Of a stretch of 64,000 nucleotides of DNA, positions 7,950-17,179 are shown one piece after another (the first letter of the stretch is position 1; every line of letters starts with the position of its first letter). This stretch comes from Nosema muscidifuracis (lineage: Eukaryota; Microsporidia; Nosematidae). The notes below the pieces were generated by a model. It was not told the origin of the DNA, searched no databases, and saw only the letters and a list, made by a program, of their open reading frames with translations. Where the stretch lies: assembly GCA_028335825.1 (NCBI GenBank), contig JAIOKI010000024.1, forward strand, positions 62,001-126,000, given 5' to 3'. Made by a program: the position numbers and the translations under genes.

Positions 7950-10037
7950 ATGAAAGAAAAAGATCTTGTGCCAGATGTATATTTAGATAAGAATTTTGAT
8001 TACAAAAAGCTAACGAAAACTGAATTAAAAAAGATACTATTTGAAAACAACATAAATGTTAAATCAAATTCTCTAAAACAAGAATTAATAGATTCTTACA
8101 AAACGAATATTTTCGATAAAATTGACGAACTTAAATTAGCAAAACGTAAGGCATTAGAAAAAATGGAAAATATTTATCAAAGTGATCGCAGTTCTGTAGC
8201 AGAAATTGATTTAAATGATAAAAATAATTTACTTAATACAGAAAGAGTTTTCAGAAAACATAGTGCATCAGGTAAAGCTATTACTCATAATAGTGTTATA
8301 TTTGATGAAGATCATAATGAGTCATTAAAAAATGAAATTAAAAGAAGCGCTAGTTTTTTAAACACACCTTCTAAAAATAAGAAAAGTAGTAGATTGTCTT
8401 TTATAAAAAACAGATCTCATAATATGAATATTTTATCAGATACAGAATCTGAAGAAGATATTAAGAAACCTAATAAATATTCTATAACGAAAAATGCTAC
8501 ACCAATTAAAAAGATTGTAACAAAAGATCAGAAGGAAATACAAAATAAACAATTGAGTCCTGTCAAAAAAAGAATGGAAAGTCCTTTGGCACAGAAAATA
8601 GATTTTAATATTAAAAAAAATGAATCTAAAGATGCCGTTGATTATAAAAATTTGTCACAGAGTCGATTGAATCAAAGTAGAACTAATCAAATAAATGCTG
8701 ATAAAAGTAAGTTAGAACAGAAGGCTAACAGTGATCAAAGAAATACTGAAAAAAATGATATCGAGCAGAAAAAAATTGATAAAAAAAATGTTGATAAAAT
8801 CAATCAAAGTAGGACTAATCAAAGAATTGCTAATAAAAATGATATCGAGCAGAAAAAAATCAATCAAAGTAATCTTGAAAAAATTGAAAAAAGTAGAACA
8901 GATCAAAGAAATGCTGAAAAAAATAATATTGAAAAAAATAATATTGAGAAAAGTAGAAATAATCAAATTAATCTTGAAAAAAATAATATTGAGAAAAGTA
9001 AATTAGATCAAAAAAATAATGATTTATCAATAGAAGATTCAAAACCTCTTTTATCTAGTAAAGAACAATTAAAAAGATTGATTTATGAAGATATGCAAAG
9101 AAGGAAGCATGATGATAGTACTTTGATAGATAGTTCAGCTACAAATTATTCAGGAACATCATTTTCTAATGTAGAGAGTTATGTAACAAATAAGACAGAT
9201 ATTACAGAATCTTTAAGTGATATTCCAGTAAAAAAAAGTAAATTTTTTTACGTAATTATGACCATCATTCTTCTGACAATTTATAGTATCTTAAAAATGC
9301 TACCTTATAACGATGGAAAATGCTTTTTTTGTGTAAATATACCTGAACATGGAAAATTGATAAATGGTAAATTTAAGTGTGACAAGGGATATATTTATAA
9401 AAGATCTCTTTTTAAAAATTATTGTAAGAAAGATGATACTATAGAAAAATCCAGACTTAAATTAATTAATGAAATTCTTAAGAAATTAGAATTTAAACAT
9501 GGTGATTTTTTGTATGGAAGATCTAAAACATCACGAATGTTAATATCTGATCTAACAACTGATGAAGAAATCATTAAGGAATTGATACATAATCCAAATG
9601 TAAAGATATTTGATAAATATATCTCATCTGTAAAGTACAAAGTATCTTTAAGAACTTTTATTAATTTTTATTCTAAGAAGATGATTATTTTGCTACTTCC
9701 TTTACTTATTCTTATTTTTACTATAAAATATTATCAAAACAGAAGACGAATTCGTCGTGAAAATGAGGAAGAATCTAAAAAAATTATCAAAGATATTTTA
9801 AATGTATTACTTAGACAACTAATGATATCTACTAAAAACACAAGGTTTCCTGAATATGTATATATAGATCAACTTAAAGATGTATTTGGAGATAATATTG
9901 CTGTATGGAACATAGTACAAAAAAAGATAACAGCAAATTCTAATGTTACAACCATTAAGCTAGAAGATAAAAATGCATGGCAATGGATTGGACCAATTTT
10001 AAGAAGAAAAGAAAGTTTAGATGATATGAAATTATAA
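7950..10037 (+). CDS. SRC1: Src1/Man1-type inner nuclear membrane protein
   Basis: A 695-residue protein with the complete Man1-Src1/Heh architecture. Residues about 12-50 form the helix-extension-helix/LEM-like DNA-binding domain (YKKLTKTELKKILFENNINV). Residues about 235-365 are a low-complexity region of repeated 'NQSRTNQ' and 'AEKNNIEQKK' segments. A first membrane span lies at about 432-452, followed by a lumenal MSC domain with paired cysteines (CFFCVN, FKCDKGYIY, NYCKKDD). A second span lies at 578-595, and a C-terminal winged-helix domain ends in 'NAWQWIGP'. These proteins tether chromatin to the nuclear envelope and help ESCRT-dependent nuclear pore surveillance. The start follows 'ACCCT'. 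It converges with UAP1, with 20 bp between the two coding ends. Confidence 0.93.
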   Translation: MKEKDLVPDVYLDKNFDYKKLTKTELKKILFENNINVKSNSLKQELIDSYKTNIFDKIDELKLAKRKALEKMENIYQSDRSSVAEIDLNDKNNLLNTERVFRKHSASGKAITHNSVIFDEDHNESLKNEIKRSASFLNTPSKNKKSSRLSFIKNRSHNMNILSDTESEEDIKKPNKYSITKNATPIKKIVTKDQKEIQNKQLSPVKKRMESPLAQKIDFNIKKNESKDAVDYKNLSQSRLNQSRTNQINADKSKLEQKANSDQRNTEKNDIEQKKIDKKNVDKINQSRTNQRIANKNDIEQKKINQSNLEKIEKSRTDQRNAEKNNIEKNNIEKSRNNQINLEKNNIEKSKLDQKNNDLSIEDSKPLLSSKEQLKRLIYEDMQRRKHDDSTLIDSSATNYSGTSFSNVESYVTNKTDITESLSDIPVKKSKFFYVIMTIILLTIYSILKMLPYNDGKCFFCVNIPEHGKLINGKFKCDKGYIYKRSLFKNYCKKDDTIEKSRLKLINEILKKLEFKHGDFLYGRSKTSRMLISDLTTDEEIIKELIHNPNVKIFDKYISSVKYKVSLRTFINFYSKKMIILLLPLLILIFTIKYYQNRRRIRRENEEESKKIIKDILNVLLRQLMISTKNTRFPEYVYIDQLKDVFGDNIAVWNIVQKKITANSNVTTIKLEDKNAWQWIGPILRRKESLDDMKL

Positions 10038-10057
10038 GATAAATCTGTAATAAAAAT

Positions 10058-11170
10058 TTATTTAGAAGAAATTTTTCTTTGATATTTCTCATAATCTTTT
10101 TTACAAGTATTAATATTGTCTACTGGAGAATCTAATCCATTTTTTAAGGGAGAGAATTCACAATCCCTTGGTACACTTAAAACTTTATTTTTATTAGTAA
10201 ACTTAAAGCAATCAAAAATAAAGCTTTCACTTTTAAAACATTTCAAGTTCTTTTTATCATCATCATTTTTAACATACGATGGAAAATTTGTAATTTGATC
10301 AAGAATAGCTTTAGGAACTTTTTTATAAGCTTTATGATAAGGCAATTCTTCATGACCCATAATTTGTACAAATGAAGTTTTAAACAAATGGTTACAAATG
10401 TTACCTTCACAATCTGTTTCATCACAATCAATTTCAGAATATTCCTTAATTTCGATTTTTCCGTTATTTTTTACAAAAACACCTACATTTTCATTGGGTA
10501 ATTTTGTTATTGATTTACTTAGAATATCCAAATTATTATCAACAAATGCACCAACAAATTCTGGATTAAGAATTCTTGATAAAATATTATCAACAGATAT
10601 AACATTAATAGCATAAAGATCATCAATATTAATATTTCGTATAGATTTAAATATATTTCCATTTCCATTTGGTGACATAACAACTTCATTATTGACTTCT
10701 ATAGATTCACCTGATTCGTATCTACAAGGTAAATTATCTTGTTTAAAGAATTCAACATCCAATTCGAAATTATTATTATCTTTAAAATATTTTACTACTT
10801 TATCATGAGTATAATCAGAAGTCATAATTAATAACCGTATCATTTTTTTGTAATTTGGATGTAAAGATTTAATCTTATCGACATGATGTTCAAATAAAGT
10901 TTTATCAAATATTTCAATCATACCTTTTGGATTATCTGATCCTAGTCTAGTACCTTGTCCTCCACTTAGAATAACAACTCCAAATTTATTTTGTAATAAA
11001 GTATTCATACCTATATCATGTAATCTCCATCCTTCGTCTGTTAAGTTACCTTCATTATCGTATAATTTAATTAAATGACCAGATTTTGAGTTTACAATTT
11101 CCATTGTTGTGAATTCATCTTCAGTTTTAAATAAGATAGTACAACCAATAAAATTTAATAAGGATAACAT
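10058..11170 (-). CDS. QRI1: UDP-N-acetylglucosamine pyrophosphorylase
   Basis: A 370-residue cytosolic enzyme making UDP-GlcNAc from GlcNAc-1-phosphate and UTP, the precursor of the chitin in the spore wall. The nucleotide-binding signature LSGGQGTRLGSDNPKG is at residues 68-83, followed by the expected 'MIEIFDKTLFEHHVDKI' helix and 'MTSDYTHDKVVKYF'. 'PNGNGNIFKSI' near 190 is the sugar-binding segment (family 'PDGNGGLY.AL'). Fungal and animal enzymes are 470-520 residues; most of the loss is at the two ends, as in other microsporidia. The start lies 3' of a CCCCC run that is half of a perfect palindrome. Confidence 0.95.
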   Translation of the reverse strand: MLSLLNFIGCTILFKTEDEFTTMEIVNSKSGHLIKLYDNEGNLTDEGWRLHDIGMNTLLQNKFGVVILSGGQGTRLGSDNPKGMIEIFDKTLFEHHVDKIKSLHPNYKKMIRLLIMTSDYTHDKVVKYFKDNNNFELDVEFFKQDNLPCRYESGESIEVNNEVVMSPNGNGNIFKSIRNINIDDLYAINVISVDNILSRILNPEFVGAFVDNNLDILSKSITKLPNENVGVFVKNNGKIEIKEYSEIDCDETDCEGNICNHLFKTSFVQIMGHEELPYHKAYKKVPKAILDQITNFPSYVKNDDDKKNLKCFKSESFIFDCFKFTNKNKVLSVPRDCEFSPLKNGLDSPVDNINTCKKDYEKYQRKISSK

Positions 11171-11176
11171 ATTTTT

Positions 11177-11194
11177 AAAGGGGGATCCCCCTTT
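11177..11194. promoter_or_regulatory. Perfect 18-bp palindrome carrying the UAP1 start-site C-run
   Basis: The sequence AAAGGGGGATCCCCCTTT is perfectly self-complementary and ends six bases before the UAP1 ATG on the minus strand. On the coding strand its CCCCC half is the CCC start-context motif seen at most genes here. In RNA or single-stranded DNA it would fold into a tight hairpin with a GC-only core. Whether the palindrome is functional or an accident of the motif is not known. Confidence 0.75.
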
Positions 11195-11891
11195 TTTTTC
11201 TTAAATTAATAATATTTTTAATATAAGTTTTTTACAAAAAAATAAACAATTTTACAAAAATTTTCATTTCGTAATATTTTTAGTGTATTGTGTAAAGTTT
11301 TTTTTTAAAGGAGATAATCATCATTTTTAAATTATTTAACTAATAAAAAAATAAATAATGTCTTATTGGATAAATTTTTTCATATAATCTTATATTAATG
11401 TTTATCTTTAGTAATTTTTAAAAATACATAACATTTAAAAAATTTAATTTATTTTATAAAAAAATTAAACAATTTTATATTTTTACATAATTACCTTTTT
11501 AAAATGTAATTATAAAATTTTATGTTAATTACCTTTTTTATTATTTATAAAATTTAACAAAAAATTAAACAATATTATAATTTTATATAATTAACCTTTT
11601 AAAGGTGTAATTATAAATATTTATGTTAATTAATTTTTTTAAGTGTATTTTTAAATATTTATAAAATTTTATATAATTAACTTTTTAAAGGTATTTTTAA
11701 ATATTTATAAAATTTAACAATATTATAATTTTATAACTTTTTTATATAACTTTTTAATTTAAAAAATGACAGTTTATAGAACAAAATTATTTATTTATTG
11801 TTAACCAGTAATTTTAAATATTGGAATTTTATTTTATTTTTTTTAATTTGTTAAACAAACAAATTAAAATATTTTACATAAATAAATCTTT
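11195..11891. other. AT-rich spacer without a gene
   Basis: About 700 bp of A/T-rich sequence upstream of UAP1. It contains loosely repeated segments of the form 'ttttatataattaacctttt' followed by 'aaaggtgtaattataaatatt' between about 11480 and 11720. I see no CCC-ATG context and no open frame of note. Confidence 0.6.
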
Positions 11892-12041
11892 ATGCAATCC
11901 GAAGATATACATTTATTTTATATACTCACCATTATTGTTATAATTAATGTGATATGTTATTTAAAACTGATTCATGAAGAAGAAAATATAAAAGAGGTTG
12001 ATACATCAGAATATGAATCACCAATCATGATATTTTCTTAA
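11892..12041 (+). CDS. Possible 49-aa single-pass membrane protein
   Basis: A 49-codon frame in an otherwise empty spacer. The product begins MQSEDIHL, has one hydrophobic segment (residues 8-24, FYILTIIVIINVICYL) and an acidic tail (HEEENIKEVDTSEYESP). Its composition is visibly less AT-rich than the surrounding spacer, which favours real coding. There is no CCC before the ATG. The size and the position of the membrane helix would suit a tiny ER or mitosome subunit (Ost4-type, for example), but the sequence does not identify one. Could be fortuitous. Confidence 0.4.
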   Translation: MQSEDIHLFYILTIIVIINVICYLKLIHEEENIKEVDTSEYESPIMIFS

Positions 12042-12709
12042 AATATTTTATTATTATAGATAAGATGATTAATTAAAAAATATTAATCAAGATATTATAA
12101 AAAATCTTTATACTCTCATTTATCTATCAATATAAAACTTTTAATAAATATTTATTCTATACTAGCTAAATTTTTTTCCTATAAGAACAGGAATATAATT
12201 TTATAAAATATTAAATTATTAAATAATATCATGAAAACATATAGAATGGTAAATTATAATTGTATTTTTAAAAATATAGTCTCATTTTTTTGATCTTCAA
12301 TAACTTATAAAAAATATCATATTTTATATAAATGAAAAATCTTTCACATTTTAAGAACAGAAATATAATTTTATTATTAGGATTTAAAAAATAAATATTA
12401 AATTTCAAACATTTTATAAAATAAATTTTCCTTCTTAAAAATACTTGATTTTATAAATATATTTTTATTCATGATTAATACAATTGAGTTCTAATGAAAG
12501 ATTATAAAATATTATAAATATCATAAATATAATCAATACATAAATATCATAAAATATAATCAACACATAATAAATATCATAAATGTATTATAAATATTAT
12601 AAATATTATAAATATCATAAAAATATAATCAATACATAAATATATCTTTATGCAAAATCATAGATAAATATTATGGAATATTTTTTTAAAAAATATTTTT
12701 TTCACCCTA
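12042..12709. other. AT-rich spacer with short 'ataaatatcataaa' repeats
   Basis: Non-coding sequence before the uL29 gene. From about 12505 to 12640 it consists of short direct repeats of 'ataaatatcataaatat'-like units and 'aatataatcaatacataaat'. No gene or RNA recognised. Confidence 0.6.
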
Positions 12710-13078
12710 ATGAAGATTGAATACGAAACTTTGAGAGAAAAGAATATTGCAGAACTCGAGGATGAAATTATTAACTTAAAGAATGAACTTTTACAACTTA
12801 GACAGAAGAAAATAAGTTCAACTGTAGAACCAGAAGAGATCAAAATAGCCAGAAAGAATGTAGCTCGTGCTTTACGTGTTCGTCATGAGAAGATGTTAGA
12901 AGAAGCTGTTAAAGAACATTCAAACAAACCTTTACATAAAATACCAAAAGAACTCAGACCAAAAATGACCAGAAATATGAGAAGAGCTTTGACTAAGAAA
13001 CAGGTTAACAGGAAAGTACCAAAGGTATGGAAGAGAGAACTTAAAAATCCAAAGATCTATTTTGCTTACTCTGAATAA
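12710..13078 (+). CDS. RPL35: 60S ribosomal protein L35 (uL29)
   Basis: A 122-residue protein of the uL29 family, sited at the exit tunnel of the large subunit. The N-terminal helical hairpin ('[20 protein letters not shown]', 'LRQKKIS') is followed by the family's '[14 protein letters not shown]' helix and the C-terminal eukaryotic extension with '[20 protein letters not shown]' and 'ALTKKQ'. Length is essentially that of yeast L35 (120). CCC lies two bases before the ATG ('caccctaatg'). No intron is apparent: the N-terminus aligns without a gap. Confidence 0.95.
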   Translation: MKIEYETLREKNIAELEDEIINLKNELLQLRQKKISSTVEPEEIKIARKNVARALRVRHEKMLEEAVKEHSNKPLHKIPKELRPKMTRNMRRALTKKQVNRKVPKVWKRELKNPKIYFAYSE

Positions 13079-13124
13079 ATAATTTAAGTTTATAAAAATT
13101 ATTTTTTAATTTTAATATTTATCT

Positions 13125-13300
13125 ATTAAGAAGGTTAATATTTATTTAGTAAGAAGATGGTAATATTTATTTATTAAGAAGATGGTAATATTTATTTATT
13201 TATTAAGAATGTTAATATTATCATAAGAAGATGGTAATGATTATTATTAATTAATATATTTTAAGAAGATTAATAATTATCACAAGAAAATAGTTAATAT
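13125..13300. repeat. Tandem repeat with about 28-bp unit
   Basis: Five or six degenerating copies of a unit like 'taagaagatggtaatattta' plus 'tttat', running from the uL29 3' flank toward the CCT1 promoter. Confidence 0.75.
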
Positions 13301-13408
13301 CTAAAATATTAATAGGTATCTATATTATATATAAATATCCATATTATATAACTATAAAAATTATTACATAATTTATGCAAAATATTTTTTATTTTTTTAT
13401 GCCCATAA

Positions 13409-15004
13409 ATGCAAAATGAAATTAATGATTCAAATATTATTACAGGTGGAAAATCTTATTTTGGATTATCTGCTATAGAAAAGAATACCAAGTCTATATT
13501 AACTGTATACAACAATATTAAAAGTAGTTTTGGTCCTATGGGTTTAGATAAGATGCTTGTAAATGCAGGTGGTGATGTAAATATAACTAATGATGGAGCT
13601 ACTATTCTTCAAAATATGGTAATAGAAGATCCTACTGCTAAAATATTAGTAGATTTAGCTAATACTCAAGATAAAGAAGTAGGAGATGGTACAACAAGTG
13701 TAGTTTTATTAGCTTGTAATTTAATAGAAAAAGGTTATAAAATGATTCAAAATGGAATGCATCCTTCTGTTGTAGTTAATGGATATAGATTAGCTTATAG
13801 AGAAGGAATTCAACATGTTAAAAAATTATTAACTAAAGATATAAAAAATGTTGATGATAAATTATTAAAAAAAATAATTCTTACAACTATTTCTAGTAAA
13901 TTATTAAAAGAAGAAGGAGATCTTTTTTGTGATATCATTATAAAAGCTATTAGATCTATTTCTTATACAGAAATTAATAATAAGAGATTTTATGATATAA
14001 AAGATTGTAATATATTAAAACATCCTGGTGGTTCAATGAAAGATAGTTTTTTTAGAGAAGGATATGGTATGAATTGTTATATAGCATCACCTGATATGAA
14101 GAAAAAAATGGATAATATAAAAATTCTATGTTTAGATATGACATTACAAAAATATAAATTACCATTAACAGCTTCTATTACTGTTAATAATCCTAGTGAA
14201 ATGGAAGATATAAGAATTAAGGAAATAGAAATAGCTAAGAAAATGATAAATCAAATTATTAAAACTGGAGCTAATCTTGTACTCACTACTAAAGGTATTG
14301 ATGATTTATGTACTAAATTATTATCAGAAGCTAATATAATAGCAATAAAGAGATGTAAAAAAGAAGATTTAGAAATAATTTCAAAATATTCTGGTACTCA
14401 AATTTATTCAGAAATATTTAATGATGAAAAATATATTTTAGGAACAGGAAGTTCATTTAAAATGGAACAAATTGGAAATGACGAATGTGCTTTTATTTAT
14501 GGATTAAAAAAAAATCTTGGTACAATTTTATTAAGAGGACCTAATACTCAAATTTTAGAAGAAATGCATAGATCTTTAGATGATGCAATGAATATAGTAA
14601 AACGTACTTTAGAAAGTAAATGTATAGTAGCTGGAGGAGGAGCAGTAGAAATAGCTTTAAGTAATATTCTTGAAACATTTTCTATGTCAATTAATTCTAG
14701 AGAACATATTCCAATATTTTTCTATAGTGAAGCTATATTGACTCTTCCAAAAATATTATGTATGAATGCTGGATTAGATCCTAATGAACTTGTTTCTAAA
14801 ATAATTTTATTACAGAAGACTAAATCTCCTGAATATTTATATTATGGATTAGATGTAGTGAATAATGAAATAGGAGATAATTTTGAAAAAGGAATAGTTG
14901 AACCAATGATGAATAAAATGAAAGCATTACGAACAGCTACAGAAGCAGCTATAAGTATTTTAAGAATTAATGAAGTAATTGAAATGCCAAGTACAAAGAA
15001 TTAA
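13409..15004 (+). CDS. CCT1: CCT chaperonin subunit alpha (TCP-1)
   Basis: A 531-residue subunit of the cytosolic TRiC/CCT chaperonin, which folds tubulin and actin. The ATPase motifs are intact: 'NDGATIL' at 61-67, 'GDGTTS' at 92-97 and 'GGGAVE' near 409. Subunit identity comes from 'GLDKMLVNAGGDVNITND', 'HPSVVVNGYRLA', 'MKDSFFREGYGMNC' (TCP-1 alpha 'MKDS..I.GYALNC'), 'LTTKGIDDLCTK' and 'ATEAAISILRI', which match the alpha subunit better than the others. Length is about that of yeast Tcp1 (559). The codon use is very AT-rich. CCC lies six bases before the ATG. A nearby upstream ATG is out of frame and gives only a short peptide. Confidence 0.93.
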   Translation: MQNEINDSNIITGGKSYFGLSAIEKNTKSILTVYNNIKSSFGPMGLDKMLVNAGGDVNITNDGATILQNMVIEDPTAKILVDLANTQDKEVGDGTTSVVLLACNLIEKGYKMIQNGMHPSVVVNGYRLAYREGIQHVKKLLTKDIKNVDDKLLKKIILTTISSKLLKEEGDLFCDIIIKAIRSISYTEINNKRFYDIKDCNILKHPGGSMKDSFFREGYGMNCYIASPDMKKKMDNIKILCLDMTLQKYKLPLTASITVNNPSEMEDIRIKEIEIAKKMINQIIKTGANLVLTTKGIDDLCTKLLSEANIIAIKRCKKEDLEIISKYSGTQIYSEIFNDEKYILGTGSSFKMEQIGNDECAFIYGLKKNLGTILLRGPNTQILEEMHRSLDDAMNIVKRTLESKCIVAGGGAVEIALSNILETFSMSINSREHIPIFFYSEAILTLPKILCMNAGLDPNELVSKIILLQKTKSPEYLYYGLDVVNNEIGDNFEKGIVEPMMNKMKALRTATEAAISILRINEVIEMPSTKN

Positions 15005-15384
15005 AATATTTTAATTTATTTGTATTTATATTTTAATTTGTATTATTTTAATTTGTATTAATAATATATTTTTATAATATTAATATACTATATTAATCTA
15101 TTTATATTATTTTAATCTATTTTAATTTATATTATTGTTATATTTTATTATTTTATTTATATTAATATACTATATTAATCTATTTAATATATTTTAATTT
15201 AATCTATTTTAATCTATTTATATTGATTTCAATATTAGCAATTTCAATATACTTTATATAATTGATAAATCAGTTATTTAAACCCTATCTTGAACGAATA
15301 AAATAATTTTAATTAAATTAATAGGTAGAATGATATCAAATAAAGGAGTATCAAATATAAATATGATTTTTTGATAGAAAACCC
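15005..15384. other. AT-rich spacer with 'tttaatttatatta' repeats
   Basis: Spacer between CCT1 and the LEA-like gene. Its first half (15005-15235) is a degenerate array of 'ttttaatctatttatattat'-like words; the second half contains an isolated 'aaaccct' with no start codon after it. No gene seen. Confidence 0.6.
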
Positions 15385-16095
15385 ATGGATAGCAATTCTA
15401 GTAACTATAAAAAAACAGAAAAAGCTACTAAAGAAGTAACAGATAATGCAAAAAATCAAGGATCTAAAGTTAAAGATACTTATAATAAAGCAAATCAGAA
15501 GACATCTCAAAATGATATTTTAGGAGATATTGGTGAGACAATGAACAAAGCTGGAAATAAAATAGCAGAAGGTGCTAATAAAGCAGGTTCAGCTATTAAG
15601 AGTAAGTATGAAGATGTTATGGAAAATACTGAAGAAACAAGAAATAATATAAAAGAAAAGGTTAAGGATACTTTTAAATCTGCTAAGGATACAAATAAAG
15701 ATGACGTAAAGAATGCAGGAAATAAAGCTGGTGATAAAATGAAATCTGGGGCTGATGTTGCACAAGGAAAAGGAGAAGAAGCTTACGATTCTGCTAGGAA
15801 TACAGGAAATAAAGCTGGTGATAAAATGAAATCTGGGGCTGACGCTGCACAAGGAAAAGGAGAAGAAGCTTACGATTCTGCTAGGAATACAAATAAAGAT
15901 GACGTAAAGAATGCAGGAAATAAAGCTGGTGATAAAATGAAATCTGGGGCTAATTCTGCACAAGGTAAATGTCAAGATATGGCTAACAACACACATAGCG
16001 ATATCAAAGATAAAGGAAATAGTGCAGCCAGTACTTTTAAGAATGCAGCTAAAGAGACTGGTGATAGAATAAGCAAGGCTGCTAAAGAAGATTAA
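15385..16095 (+). CDS. LEA-like hydrophilic repeat protein
   Basis: A 236-residue, extremely hydrophilic protein with no membrane segment, made of Lys/Ala/Gly/Asp/Asn-rich 11-residue-like periods such as 'KAGNKIAEGANKAGSAIKSK' and 'NIKEKVKDTFKSAKD'. This is the composition and periodicity of group 3 late-embryogenesis-abundant (LEA) proteins, which stay disordered in water and become helical on drying. Residues about 112-194 are three near-identical copies of 'GNKAGDKMKSGAD.AQGKGEE' plus 'AYDSARN', identical at DNA level over long stretches and therefore recently duplicated. CCC is directly joined to the ATG. The link to LEA is by composition, not by a conserved domain. It could also be an apolipoprotein-like amphipathic protein that coats lipids. 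Confidence 0.8.
   Translation: MDSNSSNYKKTEKATKEVTDNAKNQGSKVKDTYNKANQKTSQNDILGDIGETMNKAGNKIAEGANKAGSAIKSKYEDVMENTEETRNNIKEKVKDTFKSAKDTNKDDVKNAGNKAGDKMKSGADVAQGKGEEAYDSARNTGNKAGDKMKSGADAAQGKGEEAYDSARNTNKDDVKNAGNKAGDKMKSGANSAQGKCQDMANNTHSDIKDKGNSAASTFKNAAKETGDRISKAAKED
15718..15970 (+). repeat. In-frame coding repeat of 87/111 bp in the LEA-like gene
   Basis: Copies start at 15718, 15805 and 15916. The spacing (87 and 111 bp) is a multiple of three, and a 27-bp segment ('acaaataaagatgacgtaaa' plus 'gaatgca') precedes copies one and three but not two. Near-perfect DNA identity indicates recent unequal exchange. Confidence 0.9.
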
Positions 16096-16127
16096 ATAAA
16101 TTTTTTCTTCTAATTTTTTTTACCCCT

Positions 16128-16364
16128 ATGGAATACTTAAATAGGGAACAAACTTCTTTTTTAAATCGTATACCAATGTATCTATCAGAAATGATAGATA
16201 AATTTATATTTAAGATTCCAAATAATGTAAGAGAATATATTATTAAAGTATCTGAGTATATTAATGTTCTTATAGGATGTATTCTTATTTATGTACCATT
16301 TATGTATTTATACCAAAGAGATAGTGATTTGTGTGAGGATGATATTTTATCATATAAAATTTAA
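16128..16364 (+). CDS. Small single-pass membrane protein, 78 aa
   Basis: A 78-residue protein that I do not recognise, beginning MEYLNREQTSFLNRIP. It has an amphipathic N-terminal half, one membrane segment at about 47-65 (VLIGCILIYVPFMYLYQ) and a short acidic tail. CCCC lies two bases before the ATG and only 32 bp separate it from the LEA-like stop codon, so the frame is probably real. The two genes may share transcription, but no functional link can be read. Confidence 0.75.
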   Translation: MEYLNREQTSFLNRIPMYLSEMIDKFIFKIPNNVREYIIKVSEYINVLIGCILIYVPFMYLYQRDSDLCEDDILSYKI

Positions 16365-16384
16365 TTAAAGATTTTTTGATAAAT

Positions 16385-16690
16385 TATTGGAAATATAAGA
16401 TTATTATTTTTAGATGACTCACTTTTTTATGAGTAAAATGATTTAATAACTTTTATATAATTAGAAATAAAAGATTATTATTTTTATATGACTCACTCTC
16501 TTTATGAGTAGAAGATTTAATAACTTTTATATATTTAGAAATATAAAATTATTATTTTTAGATGACTCACTCTCTTTATTAGTAGAATGACTTAATAACT
16601 TTTATATAATTAGAAATATAAAATTATTATTTTTAGATGACTCACTCTCTTTATTAGCAGAATGATTTAATAACTTTTATATTATTAAAA
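16385..16690. repeat. Four 74-75-bp tandem repeats with internal inverted motif
   Basis: Four copies located by the word TGACTCA at 16415, 16489, 16563 and 16638. Each contains 'gactcact...' and, in the first two copies, the inverse 'atgagta', so that ACTCA and TGAGT can pair across a loop of 8-10 bases; the later copies have lost the pairing. It sits between two convergent genes. Confidence 0.9.
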
Positions 16691-16750
16691 TTTAATAAAC
16701 CTCAAAATAGTAATTAAATTCCAAAAAATGAAAAATCTTTTTAATTTTAA

Positions 16751-17179
16751 TTAAACGTCATCCCACAAGTAACTGTTATCACTTGCAAGTTCGCAATAAC
16801 TCCTATTAACTGATGAATTAGGTACAAAAACTCCAAACATTCTTCCTAAAAAACTAGAATCATCATCTACTAATTTATTATCCCTTCTAGGTGGACTTGG
16901 ACTTTTTCTTCTTGGTGGACTATCTCTAGGAGGAGAAAGTCTATCTCTCTTAAAAGTAGGCATTGTAGGTTTTTCTCTACTACCACTTGCTTTTTCTTTT
17001 TTTTCAACTGATTCCTTATTTTGATGATTTTCTTTATCTTCTTTTTTTACTACTTCATAATTCGTTCCATTCTTCTTAAACTCAAGTGGAATTTTAGATC
17101 TTACTTCATAATTAAACTCAACTTCTGGATTACAACTTATACTATTCAATATACAAAATACTATTATATAAGCTATCAT
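16751..17179 (-). CDS. Secreted protein with Arg/Ser/Pro-rich body (tiny-secreted family member A)
   Basis: A 142-residue protein with a signal peptide (MIAYIIVFCILNSISC). Right after it comes 'PEVEFNYEVRSKIPLEF', which aligns with the same position of the two small genes at 17.95 and 18.96 kb ('PYETEYTYRFTSNKPVKF', 'PYESEYVYKFKSKTPVKF'). The rest is a Lys/Glu stretch, an RS/PP-rich segment (SPPRDSPPRRKSPSPPRR) and a Ser/Asp/Trp-containing tail. I do not recognise a known family. The start differs from most: GGG, not CCC, precedes the ATG. GGG variants of the microsporidian start motif are known. Confidence 0.75.
   Translation of the reverse strand: MIAYIIVFCILNSISCNPEVEFNYEVRSKIPLEFKKNGTNYEVVKKEDKENHQNKESVEKKEKASGSREKPTMPTFKRDRLSPPRDSPPRRKSPSPPRRDNKLVDDDSSFLGRMFGVFVPNSSVNRSYCELASDNSYLWDDV

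Noticed and set aside
9419-9640. Antisense frames within Src1, RPB1, GCL and other conserved genes
   Set aside because: They fall in other frames of well-supported genes, and their products have no start context or family features.
15589-15996. Antisense 135-codon frame over the LEA-like gene
   Set aside because: Shadow of the repetitive coding sequence; Ser/Phe/Ile-rich with no family match and no start motif.
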